A stretch of DNA of 64,000 nucleotides from Powellomyces hirtus. Lineage: Eukaryota > Chytridiomycota > Chytridiomycetes > Spizellomycetales > Powellomycetaceae. Below the pieces are notes generated by a model. That model did not search any database, had not been told where the DNA came from, and was given only the letters and a program-made list of their open reading frames with translations. This document shows positions 36,352 to 46,273 of the stretch, piece after piece. Position numbers and translations under genes: made by a program. Position 1 is the first letter of the stretch. Every line of letters starts with the position of its first letter. The stretch covers positions 30,001 to 94,000 of the forward strand of contig JAHLKG010000026.1 of NCBI GenBank assembly GCA_025526995.1, written 5' to 3'.

Positions 36352-37320
36352 ATCGCGGGACCTTTAACAAGAGTTCCTATATCACTGTCCTGGATGACCT
36401 TTGCCGACACATATGCGATACCGAGGATTTTCTGGTGTTACGAGCCTTCAAAAAGCGTGAGTTTTCGTTGTGGATCGGGGTGGGGGGACTATGAGGGCGC
36501 CCGCCATCGTGAAAGAGCTCAAAGGGGCGGTACAAATTCAAACGCTTTTGGGAACACACACGAAAAACATCATTGTTGCCGCGACGGCGATTCGCTGTCG
36601 CCTCCTGGTCAGTCCCCAGCTCTCCTCGACAAAAGTTGGATCTCAACTGCGAAAAAACGAGAAAACCGGGCTGAAAATGTATGACGATGTCATCCTCCCG
36701 CGATTCTCACGGGTCCATTCCCGGGGGGTTTAAAAGCCGTTGAAACCTTGGGTCCCCCGCCCACAAAACCATGCCTCAAAAAATCGCATCCCCGTCAAAA
36801 CGCGGGGGGAAGAAGAAAAAAAAAACACTGTGCGTACTAGTAGTACCTTCAGCCAGCAACGGGGGTCGTATAGCGTGCGTGGGGTCATTGCAGTTCACGG
36901 GCAGTGGCGAGAGAGAGAGCAATTAGTGGGATGGAGAGAAGGTGATGCTCTACAACTGAATAGGTCAATCACCTCGTAAAGTGCATCTAGTTTAGTTTAG
37001 TTTGGTTTAGGTTGAGGGGCGGTGCAGACACGAGACCACAAGCGATGACGTGATATGCTTGACAGAAATCAATCTCAAGCCTGGGTCATGCAGGCTCCCA
37101 ATTATAAAGGCGGGGGTTGGTTGTGGAGTGGACACACAAATGTATTTGCAGCTGGGGGTACGGTAAGTAATAGAAAAATCCCCAATCCAAAGGTAAAGAA
37201 AAATACAAGAAGAGTTTAAAACGCGGGCATGTCCTACCGCCTAATGCTAACGGGTCATGGCGGGTTGTCGAGATGGGGGGGAAAGAGAGAGAGGGAGAGA
37301 AAAGCGTCACTGGGGCGTTT

Positions 37321-39440
37321 TCAAAACTCGTACGTTTCCTCATGGACGAGCACGGCGGTGCCCAGGGTCTCCATCTCATAGACCGCGTCCCGAACCGCCA
37401 TTCTCAGGGTTTCGTTGGCGCAGATAAAGACGCCGATGCGGTTATGGGGGCCGAGGTGGGGACGGATGAGTTGGTCAAAGACGGTCGGCACGGCCATGCG
37501 GTGCGGGGTGTGGCGGACGCCCGGGTGGAGCGCGGGGGCAGTGATGGTTCGGATCGAGTGGGAGGGGGTGGATTTGGTCGACGCGAGCGAGAGGGTCGAT
37601 GCGGCTGCCTCGAGTGCGGTGGTGGTGGAGGGTTTGTTGGTGTTGTCGGTGGTCACGTGGGTGGTGGTGACCTGCATTTCCTTGTGGGATGTGTCAAAGA
37701 TGTGGAATTCCAGCACGCCGGGCGGAAAGAGAGCGTACAGGTCGGCAATGAAGGAGGTGCGGTGCGGGTAGGGGGCGCGGGTGGCCCAGAAGATGAGTAC
37801 TTTCCGGGGCGCATTTTTCCCATCGGCCAGGATATGGGCCGCGACGTAATGGGCCAGCCCAAAAGCGGGTGCAACTCCCGATCCCGAGACAAAGCACGCG
37901 ACCACGTCCAAGTTGCCGGTCAGGACGTCGAATCCGCAGTGGCCAAAGGGCCCCTCGATGACGACGGCAGGTGCGTCTACTACTCTGTTGTGCAGGGCGC
38001 CGGCGGCTTCGGCGTCGGTGTGGGTGACAAAGCGGGCGGCGAGCTTGCTGGTCCACTCGGTGGATTTCCAGCTCGCCGCAATCAGCAACGAGAGGACAGA
38101 GTCGTTGTCGGAGCGCGTCGTGCTGCCGCTGATGCTGAACGGGTGGTACTCGAGCGGGGACAGGGTAGGGATGTTGATAAAGACGTACTGTCCGGGGGTG
38201 AATGCGAACGGGGTTTTGGTCTGAATGTCCATGCGGATGTATCCGCATTCTTCCCTGGCGACGCGATCCAGGTGGGTTTCGCCGGCTGGGTTGGCGATAC
38301 GGGCACGGGCGCGGAGGAGCAAGTCGGCGGTCCACAGGATGACACCGGGTACGGCGTAGTAAAAGTTGGTGGTGGAGTGAACGACGGCGAAAGCAATCAT
38401 GACGAGCATGAAGGCGTGAGCAATGTAGAACAGGTTGAAGTGGCGGCGACGCAACCACGGCAAGGCGGGGATGAAGCCGAGAATAAAGGAGAGCATGGCG
38501 AGGAAGCCAAACAGCTGCATATGGTCATGCAAGTCCTTGAATGGATCTCCAATGCCAAAGATCACTTTGGCGTAGGTTTGGGCACCGTTGAGGCCCGTCT
38601 TGGCCAAGAAGGAAGAAACGTGGATGGCGGCCCAGACAAACATGGCGTAGCCCATGATGCGGTGGACGCGCAACGCGCCGTCAAAGGGAATATGGAGGAA
38701 CGAAGCGATAGGCGAGTGTCGCGACACGGGTAGGAGGACGAATCCGATAAACACGTCGAGCGGGTGGCCCAAGGCGTGGGTGAGGAGGTTGAAGAAGGAA
38801 GCGGCCCATTTCTGGCCGGGGCGGGTGGTGACACCGTTGCGGAAATACCATTGGGCAAAGTAGGCGAATTTCCACAGCAGGAGGGCGGCGGCGGAAAGCA
38901 CAAAGACGAGTTCACCAATGGAGAGGGAGAAATGGATGCGGCGTGATGTGGATCCGAACCGGGGGAGGGAGAGGCGACGACGGAAAAAGGTGTCGAGCTT
39001 GTGAGTCCGGCGAATGACAAAGGTGGCAGCGCCCAGAGCGAGAATGTATCCATAGAACACTGTGATTTGAGCGGGCGGGGGGAGAAACAAGAGTATCGAT
39101 CAGCCAAAAGTCCGCTCAACCTGTAGCCCCGTGACCCAGGGACTGGCACTGCCACGCAACTCGCTCCGCTCGGCCAAGCCCAGCTCCGTTTAGAGTTGTG
39201 CAAGAACGAAAGCGCGCGCGCGCGCGGCGGTCATGCGCGCCAGTTTCGAAGGTTCGACATACCATAGACGGAATGCAACACCAGGTAGTATCGTGGCGAG
39301 CCGATGGGTTTGTCAAGACAGAAGGAGGTTCTGCACTTTGGGTCGGCCATGATCATGGAGATGGCAATGGCAAAGCCTCCAAAGAGGGAGCAAAAGCCGA
39401 TCAGGAACATCATAATGTCGGATCTGCTGGTCTTGATCAT
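37321..39440 (-). CDS. Ferric-chelate reductase / NADPH oxidase superfamily flavocytochrome b
   Basis: Two exons (39263-39440, 37321-39059) give 638 aa. It moves electrons from NADPH via FAD and two hemes across the plasma membrane, usually to reduce Fe3+/Cu2+ before uptake. The first exon supplies an N-terminal membrane segment (MMFLIGFCSLFGGFAIAIS). The heme domain has His pairs in LRVHRIMGY / AAIHVSSF and FYIAH / FAVVHST. The FAD site is EYHPFSIS, and the NADPH sites are EGPFGHCG and VSGSGVAPAFG. A 60-residue low-complexity insert (TTTHVTTDNTNKPSTTTALE region) lies in the NADPH domain. Reductase is favoured over NOX by general layout, but the distinction cannot be settled by eye. Confidence 0.87.
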
Positions 39441-40006
39441 GATGGGCAGAGCGAGAGAGAGAGAGCACCGCGGCAGGACGAAAGTTGAAAAGCCCTTGAC
39501 ACAACAAACAGGCGGGAAAAAGCCGGGGGGGGGGCCCTTTTATGGAAGCCTGAAGGCGATCTCGTTTTTTTCTGCACGCTGGAAAAAAAAATCGCGGATC
39601 TGAGGGGGGGGGGGGAGAAAAGACAAGGGGAAGGAGATGCGATGGGCATTGTTCGCATGTGTAAAATTTCCTTTTTGGGGTAGCACGGGCCGGAAGCGAC
39701 GGACGTCTCCTTGCTCACTGTATCGATAAAAGAGATAGGCATGTTAGGAAGAGTGGGCGTCGGAGAGGAGAGACGAGTAGTGGATACGAAGAAGGAAATG
39801 GGTGGATCGGAAGGAGATTGCCAATGAATGAATGAACAATGCGAGAACGGGAGACAAGCGACGAGACAAAAGAGTCAGTCACGTGACATGCGGAATGCGG
39901 CCGCCAATCAGACAGACAGACGCGTGTGCCACCTTGTATTAGGATGGTCCATGCAGGCCGACTGACTGAGAGACTCTTTCCAGTTGAGAAATGGCCGACC
40001 GAGAGA
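39441..40006. other. Intergenic, upstream of the reductase
   Basis: Contains a 12-nt G tract near 39604 and GA-rich microsatellites. No gene. Confidence 0.5.
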
Positions 40007-40214
40007 CTGAGAGAGACTGAGAGGGGGATGCGAGAGTGAGAGACTCACACAGAGAGAGAGAGAGAGAAAGGGGAGTGGGTCGTTCGTGCCATATATGGGA
40101 TACCGGATATATGCAGGATCGATGGCTGGATGATGGGATAGATATGGGACGACATCAGTCCAGTCTTCATCCATCAGGGGAGAGTGACTGAGTGACTACT
40201 GAGGGAGTGACTGA
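40007..40214 (+). repeat. Left copy of the ~208-bp direct repeat flanking the transposon
   Basis: Positions 40007-40153 match 46273-46419 exactly (147 bp, (GA)n-rich); the rest matches with indels. This copy ends exactly at the left edge of the transposon with GTGACTGA. Confidence 0.9.
40212..40214. repeat. Left target-site duplication TGA
   Basis: TGA before the left terminus pairs with TGA at 46274-46276 after the right terminus. Three-base duplications are the rule for PIF/Harbinger insertion, although the classic triplet is TWA. Confidence 0.55.
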
Positions 40215-40228
40215 GGTGTGGTTTTTGC
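40215..40228 (+). repeat. Left terminal inverted repeat
   Basis: GGTGTGGTTTTTGC; 11 of 14 bases match the reverse complement of 46260-46273. Confidence 0.55.
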
Positions 40229-40593
40229 ACTTTTTCCACTTGACTTTTGAGATTGCCATCGAGACGCGCTTTACATAAGCTGTATGACTCGAGGTGTCGA
40301 CTTTTGAAAGCGCGTTTTGGGGTTGGAGGTACTTTGACTTTGCAGGTGATAAATGGCAACCAGATGGAACCAACTGGAACCAAAATCTCTAACATCCTGA
40401 GAAACGTGACTTTTCAGCTGATTGTCAGATGACTGTCACTGGATGGTCATGTGGATGTCGAAAATAATGTGGCAATCTCAAAGTACCTCGGGAGGTCTCG
40501 CGAGTTTCAAAACGAGATGGCGTCTCTTCCTCCATCCAACCACTGTCCATCCAATATCCATCCAACCCCGAAAACAACGTCAGCACGTTCAGC

Positions 40594-41669
40594 ATGAACG
40601 TGAATCAACCCTATGGAGCTCTCACCACTGAAAGGGCAGACATACTCGCAAAGTTGGCCAGCAAACACCCTGACATCGTGCAGCGGCATCACCAGCAGCT
40701 CGTTCAACACATCCGGTCGCCTATGGCCACTATTACTGTGGATGACAACCTTCCTATATCTGTACAAGACGACCTCCCTACATGGCAAGCAGCTGTTTCC
40801 GGAGCCCCTGAGGTGATAGAGGTCACATCTGCACCGCAAGCAGTGGTAGACGTCAAGGCTGCAAAGGTCCCACGAAGCCGGAAGGTCAAAAGTGAGGAAA
40901 GTAAGCGCCGGTGCTGGAATGACGAGGAGATGATCGCCTTGGTCGACTTGAACAATAAGTACAAGATTTGGGTCGAAGGCAAAGTGCGAGCATCCGACTT
41001 CAACGGGATCTTCCTCTCGAAAGAGAAAGAGGCATATATGCAGCGGCATCTGTCGAAAACAGGCTTGACGGCAAAGTGGACTTATGACTAGGTAGGAAAC
41101 GCCCACAATGTCAACGATGTCGACGATGTCGACGAGATCTCAAAGCCGTCGATCTTTAACGTATTGTGCTATAGTGCAAGGCGAAGTATAACAACATTAT
41201 GACCGAATATCGGAAAGCCAAAGATGCGCTGAAGGCTACTGGAGGGCGCGGGTTGCAGTTTTATCGTGAGAGATACTGCTGGTGGGACAAAATGGAGGGA
41301 ACAAACACGGGAAACGCCTCCATTGAGCCCAACTACGTCTATGATAATGGCGTTGAGCGAGATAGTACTCCCGAAAGGTCTCGGAAACGATATGCCAGCT
41401 CCCAAGATGATGACGACACCACCCAAGAAACACCGCCGCGATCTTCCCTACGCCGGAAGAAGACGACATCACCTTTGGCGGAGATCACCCAGATGAGCAA
41501 GGAACTCAACCAAGAGAATAGAGAATTCATGGCACAGTTGGAATTGCAACAGGAGGAAAGGGAAGCCAAACGCCAGGTTGAGATGAGGCAAGCAATGGGT
41601 GAATTGATGGCACACATGGGTGCAACTATGTTGGCGGCTGTTGCAGATGTACTAAACAAAAATAAATAA
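40594..41669 (+). pseudogene. Myb/SANT-like DNA-binding partner of the transposase, one nonsense codon
   Basis: Two exons (40594-41091 and 41175-41669), intron 83 nt. The conserved part runs CWNDEEMIALVDLNNKYKIW through LTAKWTYD and then, across the intron, CKAKYNNIMTEYRKAKDAL and YRERYCWWDKM, the trihelix/SANT pattern found in the second gene of PIF/Harbinger elements, which brings the transposase to the nucleus and the terminal repeats. A coiled-coil tail rich in Glu/Gln follows. The last codon before the donor is TAG where the family and the splice consensus would favour CAG, giving a one-base (C to T) break. If TAG is genuine, only the 165-aa N-terminal part is made. Full length would be 330 aa. 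Confidence 0.68.
41092..41174 (+). repeat. Intron with GTCGACGAT-type repeats
   Basis: The 83-nt intron contains ATGTCAACGATGTCGACG and further GTCGAC-type words, related to the spacer repeats elsewhere in the element. Confidence 0.5.
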
Positions 41670-41980
41670 ATAAATATGTTATGTAAATGAATCTACGCCA
41701 TTGGAATACTGGTATAAGGAATCCCTGTCAATGGAACGGTGGCAATGCGTGCAATAGCTCGCGTGTATAAATTCATCACGGCTGTCAAAAACCTGTCAAA
41801 TTCTTTAACAATTTAGGCCACCGACAACATCAACGACTTGCCGTAGCCTTTAACGTTTGCAATCATCAACGACATCAACAACTTGCCAAAATCTGCAACG
41901 TTTCCAACCTATCGGACCCTCCCCAATGTCAAACGTCTCCCTACCTCTTCAATCTTCCTTTACGCGCGCGCTCCACAGAA

Positions 41981-42894
41981 AATGCCCCAGAGGGAAGCTC
42001 TCGACCATGCACTCTGCCATGTAGATCCTGCAGGCATACCGAGAGTGGCTTATGACACTGGGATGTATGATTGGTCAATTTCCGATTGTAACACCTGGGG
42101 AGCTGTTTTGGGCAAGATCCTTGTGGAATGGCTTTGTCGCCCTGATCGGATGCTCCTGCCCCTCTCCGGATGCTCTGAAGCTTCTATACTCAAGATCTCA
42201 TACCATTGCCGCGCCCCCCGGTTCCCGAGCGCAAGGATGGCTTACGAAGGCTGTCTCACCGAGGCCGGGTTTCAGCGTGGGTGGAGCCAACACCATCCCC
42301 CATATCCCACTACCACCCCAGATCGGCCAGTCGCTTCAAACCATCTTCGCTTCTCTAGATGTGGTCCCCTCCGCCAGGGCAGAGCCCATAGGGTTTTACT
42401 GAAAGGCCACAGATGTGGGCGCACATATCAAACCCGCTCCTCTTGGAGGAATTGTTGAAACGGATCCCGCAGACGGTGTCACTCTGAAAACGGTCCGTTG
42501 GGCTCTTAATGGGTCGGGCCCCAGGAGCAAGACGTGGAATTTCCACGAATGGGATAACCAGAATAGGCAACAAGCGGTTGCAATCTTGGAATCAGCAAAG
42601 ACCACCATCAGAGCCCTCTACGATGCCCACAGCCGCCTGCAGCAACTAATGCTTGACTGCAATTCGCCAGTAGTCACTGATCCCTTAGGATATCACCGCC
42701 TTTGTGCTGTTGGCGCCATCTCTCGTCTGCTAGAGAGCCTTACCATTATCCAGCTCGACGGCGCCTTTGTGTTCATGGCAGACATGAACGACACTGATAT
42801 ATGCGTAGCCTTCGGGAATAACCGTGCCGTAGCACCTTCACGGTGGGGACCCTCTCATCACCTTCCGCATCAATGGTTTATGGATCCCCTTTAA
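41981..42894 (+). pseudogene. Accessory ORF of the transposon, unknown function, one in-frame TGA
   Basis: A frame from about 42052 runs to 42894 with a single TGA at 42400-42402. Upstream part: FPIVTPGELFWARSLWNGFV; downstream part: TWNFHEWDNQNRQQAVAILE, then HRLCAVGAISRLLESLTI and MADMNDTDICVAFGNN. CGA to TGA would explain the stop. Another frame is open from ATG 41981 (MPQREALDHALCHVDPAG), so a frameshift near 42030 may have removed the true start. No domain was recognised. Composition and position suggest a protein-coding cargo gene rather than chance. Confidence 0.45.
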
Positions 42895-43001
42895 GTGCAT
42901 TGGTTATGTCTCTGTATTAGTGTATTAGTATTAGTATAAGGTCTTTCAATATATTCCGTTTCACCACATATGTCCGTCTGTTAGCTGATGTGCGTAAGAC
43001 G

Positions 43002-43181
43002 ACGATTTCGAGAAGCCGCAAACGTCTGCAATCATCGACGATTTCGAGAAGCCGCCAACGTCTGCGATCATCGACGATTTCGAGAAGCCGCCAACGTCTG
43101 CCATCATTGACGATTTCGAGAAGCCGCCAACGTCTGCCATCATCGACGATTTTGAGAAGCCGCCAAGGTCTGTGATAACGG
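43002..43181 (+). repeat. 36-bp minisatellite, five units
   Basis: Units start at 43002, 43038, 43074, 43110 and 43146, each 36 bp, with core TTTCGAGAAGCCGCCAACGT; the first and last are more diverged. It lies directly downstream of the dioxygenase stop, between convergent ORFs of the transposon. Confidence 0.92.
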
Positions 43182-43185
43182 TCCT

Positions 43186-44358
43186 CTATGTCGGAATGCC
43201 AGTCAAAATCAACTGGTGCATCTTGAAGACAATCGTGAAGCGTTCAATGCCTTTCCACTTCCGTACAAAGTGCTCCAGCGCGAATGAACGGATGAAGATA
43301 ATGTCGCCGCGTTGGAAAGGGAATTTGAGTTGCAAGTCAGCAAGGCAGAATTCTCCTTCACGAAAGTCACTGAGACATACAACGGCACACCAACCGTAAC
43401 GGGAGTCGCGCAAGTCACGGTGTTTCTTCACGTACTCGTTTATGACGAGAACCATCATTGCAAACGTCTGGTTGCAAGTGTTTGGGCCCCAAAACCCGAT
43501 GCCCGACCGTGGCATTTGTGCCCATGCCTTTCTGTAAGCCGCTGCCATCTCGGGATCCAGCGCGGCAAAGCATTTCGTGACGAGTAAGCACATCATGTGC
43601 ACGGGAGTGGACTGGATCCAATCTTGCGTGGCATTGAGTTGTAGGTTGCTGCTACGGGACTCGCGCAACACCGTGGGGACCTTTGACGCTTGCGCCTGCC
43701 AAACGCCGAGGTGATAAATGCCATGCAGTTTGGGCTGGTCATGAAACGTGACATGACGGTTATCAGGTTTCACCGTTGGCAAACTGCCAGGGGGGTAATT
43801 CCGCAAGAAACGTCATAACTCAATTGTCAGATGATCGCGGAGGATTTCGGGGAGTGCGCCAGGTATGTAACAGCACAAACGGCTCTTCTTGCAGTCGGTG
43901 GCGATAAACAGGGTCCTTGGGATCTCAAGATAGTTCTCGGCTTCTTGTATGCTCTCCTCGAACTCCTCTTCAGGTGATAAAGGCTTCCCCGAAACTGGCG
44001 ATATCGTTGATGACCGTGCTTGTTGTTTATTCTGTTGCTGCGCCAGATCATCCAGTGAAACGGTCAAGTGCTGATCCCACGCCGTTTGTGCCAGTGTGTC
44101 CTCCAAACGGCGTATAATGCAGTTGTAGAACACCGGGAATGGCTTGTCAGAGACAATCAGCGCAGAATTCTCGTGCGTGGGGGACCGTATGCTCCACGGC
44201 TTTTCCCCCATACTGCACTCGAGTGGAACCCCATTCACCAAGGCGTCCATTCTGCACCATTCATCAGAGGCAAGTCCATCAGACAGTTCCTGTGCGTACG
44301 TTGGGGGGATGCCTAGGTTGCTCTTGCATCTTCGTCGCTTGCGCTTGCCATGGGCCAT
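43186..44358 (-). pseudogene. TET/JBP-like 2-oxoglutarate/Fe(II) dioxygenase carried by the transposon, one in-frame TGA
   Basis: A 390-codon minus-strand frame starts at ATG 44358 with a basic MAHGKRKRRRCK (nuclear-signal-like) and ends at 43186. The C-terminal third is a TET/JBP-type double-stranded beta-helix: iron ligands H and D in VKKHRDLRDSR (codons 313, 315), the core SDFREGEFCLADLQLKFPF, GDIIFIRS, the second iron His in ALEHFV (codon 363) and the 2OG-binding Arg in ERFTIVFKMH (codon 373). Fungal TET/JBP enzymes oxidise 5-methylcytosine or thymine in DNA and often travel with transposons. A TGA at 43813-43815 (CGA to TGA would restore Arg) splits the frame. A 36-nt GT-AG segment could remove it, but all other introns placed here are 59 nt or longer. 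Confidence 0.72.
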
Positions 44359-44640
44359 CCTGTTCTGCGAGACCAGCATTAGTTTCGAGATGCCGATGTG
44401 TGCGATAACCTTCAAGCTCTGGGACACTGTCTATCACCTCGGGTTACTGCCTGCCACACTGATTGCCGCGAAAATGCAAGCGAGATGGTATGCCGGATGA
44501 CAAGAAAGATGGCAAACTCGTTCGGTACAAGCGCGCGCCTGCACAAATATCTAACCCACGCGCTTCACGTGTGTATCTGAGATGTGCAGACATACACAAT
44601 AACGTATCTACAAGAAATTCACGGCCATTGACAATATCGA

Positions 44641-44745
44641 CGACTTTGAAATCTCGTCAACATCTTCGATATCAGCGGCTTTGAAATCTCGCCAACATCT
44701 TTGATATCAACGACTTTGAAATCTCGTCAACATCTTCAATAATGC
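44641..44745 (+). repeat. 35-bp tandem repeat, three units
   Basis: Units start at 44641, 44676 and 44711 with core CTTTGAAATCTCGTCAACAT. The order of conserved words (ACGA-TTT-GA-CAAC-TCT) resembles the 36-bp minisatellite at 43002, so the two arrays may be related. Confidence 0.85.
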
Positions 44746-44771
44746 AGATTACGGCCAGCGCAGTGATGTAT

Positions 44772-46003
44772 TTAATAAACAGGGCTAGAGTACAGTTCCT
44801 GTGCAATCCGCATGCGCAGCCCCTTCATTCCCTCATCTTCCTCATTGTCCAGCAATTCTGCATTGGCTTCTGACGTTGCGTTGTCGTCGGTGGTTGTTGG
44901 CACTACCCACTCTTTCATGAAAGCACTGTCTGCTCGAGCACTACAAAGGTTATGCAGTACCATACAAGCGAGTGCTACTTTTGCAGCTTGTTTGGGACTC
45001 TCCTGCTGTTGATGCAGTAACACTTGCCAACGTCCCTTAAGATGCCCAAACGCCTGTTCCACAATAATCCGGGTGGAAGAGAAAATAAAATTGAATGAAG
45101 TCTCATACGGCGGCTGCCTGACCCGAGTTGGAAAAGGGACCATCATGTACCGACTGAGTTGATAACCGGAATCTCCGATCAGGAAATGACCTCCTGGCCA
45201 TATTTTGTCATTTTGAGCGTTGATTGCAATGCTTGAGTTGCGCCAAATGCGGCAATCAGGAACGCTGCCAGGCCAACCGATGACGACCTACATCGGATAC
45301 AGATGAAACTTAAAGTTAAAATCATCATCAACGGCATCGGAAAGTCGTCGATGTTGTTAATAACACCTACGTGACGGAAGATCCCTTCGGCATCCACGAC
45401 AGCTTGACATCCAATAGATTGATAACCCTTTCTGTTGGTGTATGCATTGTGAATCTCATCACCTGCAGGCTTCAGAATGCAAAAGTGCGTCCCGTCAATG
45501 GCACCAATGACGTTTTCGATGCCTCGTTTGGATGCAAAGCCGTCCGAGATGCACTTCCAACCTTCTAGGTCATGCAAAGCAGGGTACCGCACCGTTCGAG
45601 AATACAGAACCTCCGTGATGGCCTCTGCAACGTCTTTGCAGCAGTGAAATGCAGTGGATTTCGTAACTCCAAAGGAATCTGCAACAACGCGCAGTGGAAT
45701 CCCGGATCCCCATCTGTAGAGGGCAATAGCGAGTCGCTTTTTCACAGGAACACCCCCTTTAACAGTGTCTTTCCAAAGGTTAACGCGCAGCTTATTGACC
45801 AGCCAAAGGAACAGAGGCTTGGACACTCTGAACCTGCCCAGAAACTCCCTGTCTGTACAATCAGAGACGAGGTTCCACATGCTCCACGTTCCGTTTGGGG
45901 ATCGACAAGGGCGGCGCAGGTGACGGGCTTCTTCCTGTTGGAGCTGACGTATACTCGCGTACATCACCGGAAGAGGTACGGCATCAAAACAGTAAAAACT
46001 CAT
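44772..46003 (-). CDS. PIF/Harbinger (HARBI1-like) DDE transposase, intact
   Basis: Two exons (45371-46003, 44772-45287; intron 83 nt, GTAGGT donor) give 382 aa, the usual size of Harbinger transposases. An N-terminal helical segment and a helix-turn-helix-like stretch (VVADSFGVTKSTAFHCC) precede the catalytic core. D170 is in NVIGAIDGTHFCI, D250 in HFLIGDSGYQLSRY and E288 in RIIVEQAFGHLKGRW. The family motifs YTNRKGYQSIGCQAVVD and VVIGWPGSVPD are complete. No stop or frameshift is seen, so it may be active. The start MSFYCFDAVP is the first ATG; the frame is open 45 nt further upstream without ATG. Confidence 0.92.
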
Positions 46004-46259
46004 TTTGAAATCGTGTTTGAGATGGCCGTATGTCAAAAGGAGTTTCAAAAGGGGTGCAAAAACTGTTAATATTTGAGTTCCACCTTTTTGATTATAACTG
46101 CAAAAACGGCCTTTTTTGAAATCGTGTTTGAGAACGTGTTTTGAGATGCGGTCCAGAGTTGTGTGTAACAGGCTGTTGGCCCATTACCATCTCAAAAAGC
46201 ACATGACAGAAACGTGACTTTTACTAATTGATTTCTCGTTCAAAAGTGATCTCAAATAA

Positions 46260-46273
46260 GAAAAAACCAGGCC
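46260..46273 (-). repeat. Right terminal inverted repeat
   Basis: Reads GGCCTGGTTTTTTC on the minus strand, followed on the plus strand by the TGA duplication. Confidence 0.55.

Larger units (their letters stand above)
32327..37320. other. 5-kb gene-poor region rich in poly-C/poly-G tracts
   Basis: No convincing gene in nearly 5 kb, in a window otherwise about 75% genic. Eight G or C homopolymers of 13 nt or more lie here: 32344-32361, 33323-33343, 33918-33945, 34591-34606, 34726-34744, 35019-35031, 35617-35629 and 36181-36195. T-rich blocks (32670-32830), short CA/TA/GGGTAC repeats (33480-33710) and a (CT)n run (about 34078-34102) add to it. Two weak protein-like fragments are listed separately. 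Confidence 0.7.
40215..46273. mobile_element. PIF/Harbinger-like DNA transposon carrying a TET/JBP-like dioxygenase
   Basis: A 6059-bp element bounded by imperfect 14-bp inverted repeats, GGTGTGGTTTTTGC at 40215 and GGCCTGGTTTTTTC (reverse strand) at 46273, matching at 11 of 14 positions, with TGA on both outer sides. It holds a Myb/SANT-like gene (+), an unknown ORF (+), a 2-oxoglutarate dioxygenase (-) and a DDE transposase (-). Transposase plus Myb-like partner is the hallmark gene pair of PIF/Harbinger elements. A 15-nt subterminal word (GAAACGTGACTTTT core) occurs near 40401 and 46209. The spacers carry related 35-36-bp repeats, and both placed introns are 83 nt. The ends are inferred from sequence only. 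Confidence 0.8.

Noticed and set aside
37273..38733. 486-aa plus-strand open frame
   Set aside because: Gly/Val/Asp-rich shadow of the GC-rich ferric-reductase gene on the other strand, with no family motifs.
43002..43181. CRISPR-like array of 36-bp repeats
   Set aside because: The units are contiguous without spacers and lie in a eukaryotic transposon; it is a minisatellite.
40594..43815. Reassigned stop codons (TAG/TGA as sense)
   Set aside because: Confident genes in the window end normally in TGA, TAG or TAA (for example COMT, the EDE1-like gene, COG4), so the genetic code is standard.
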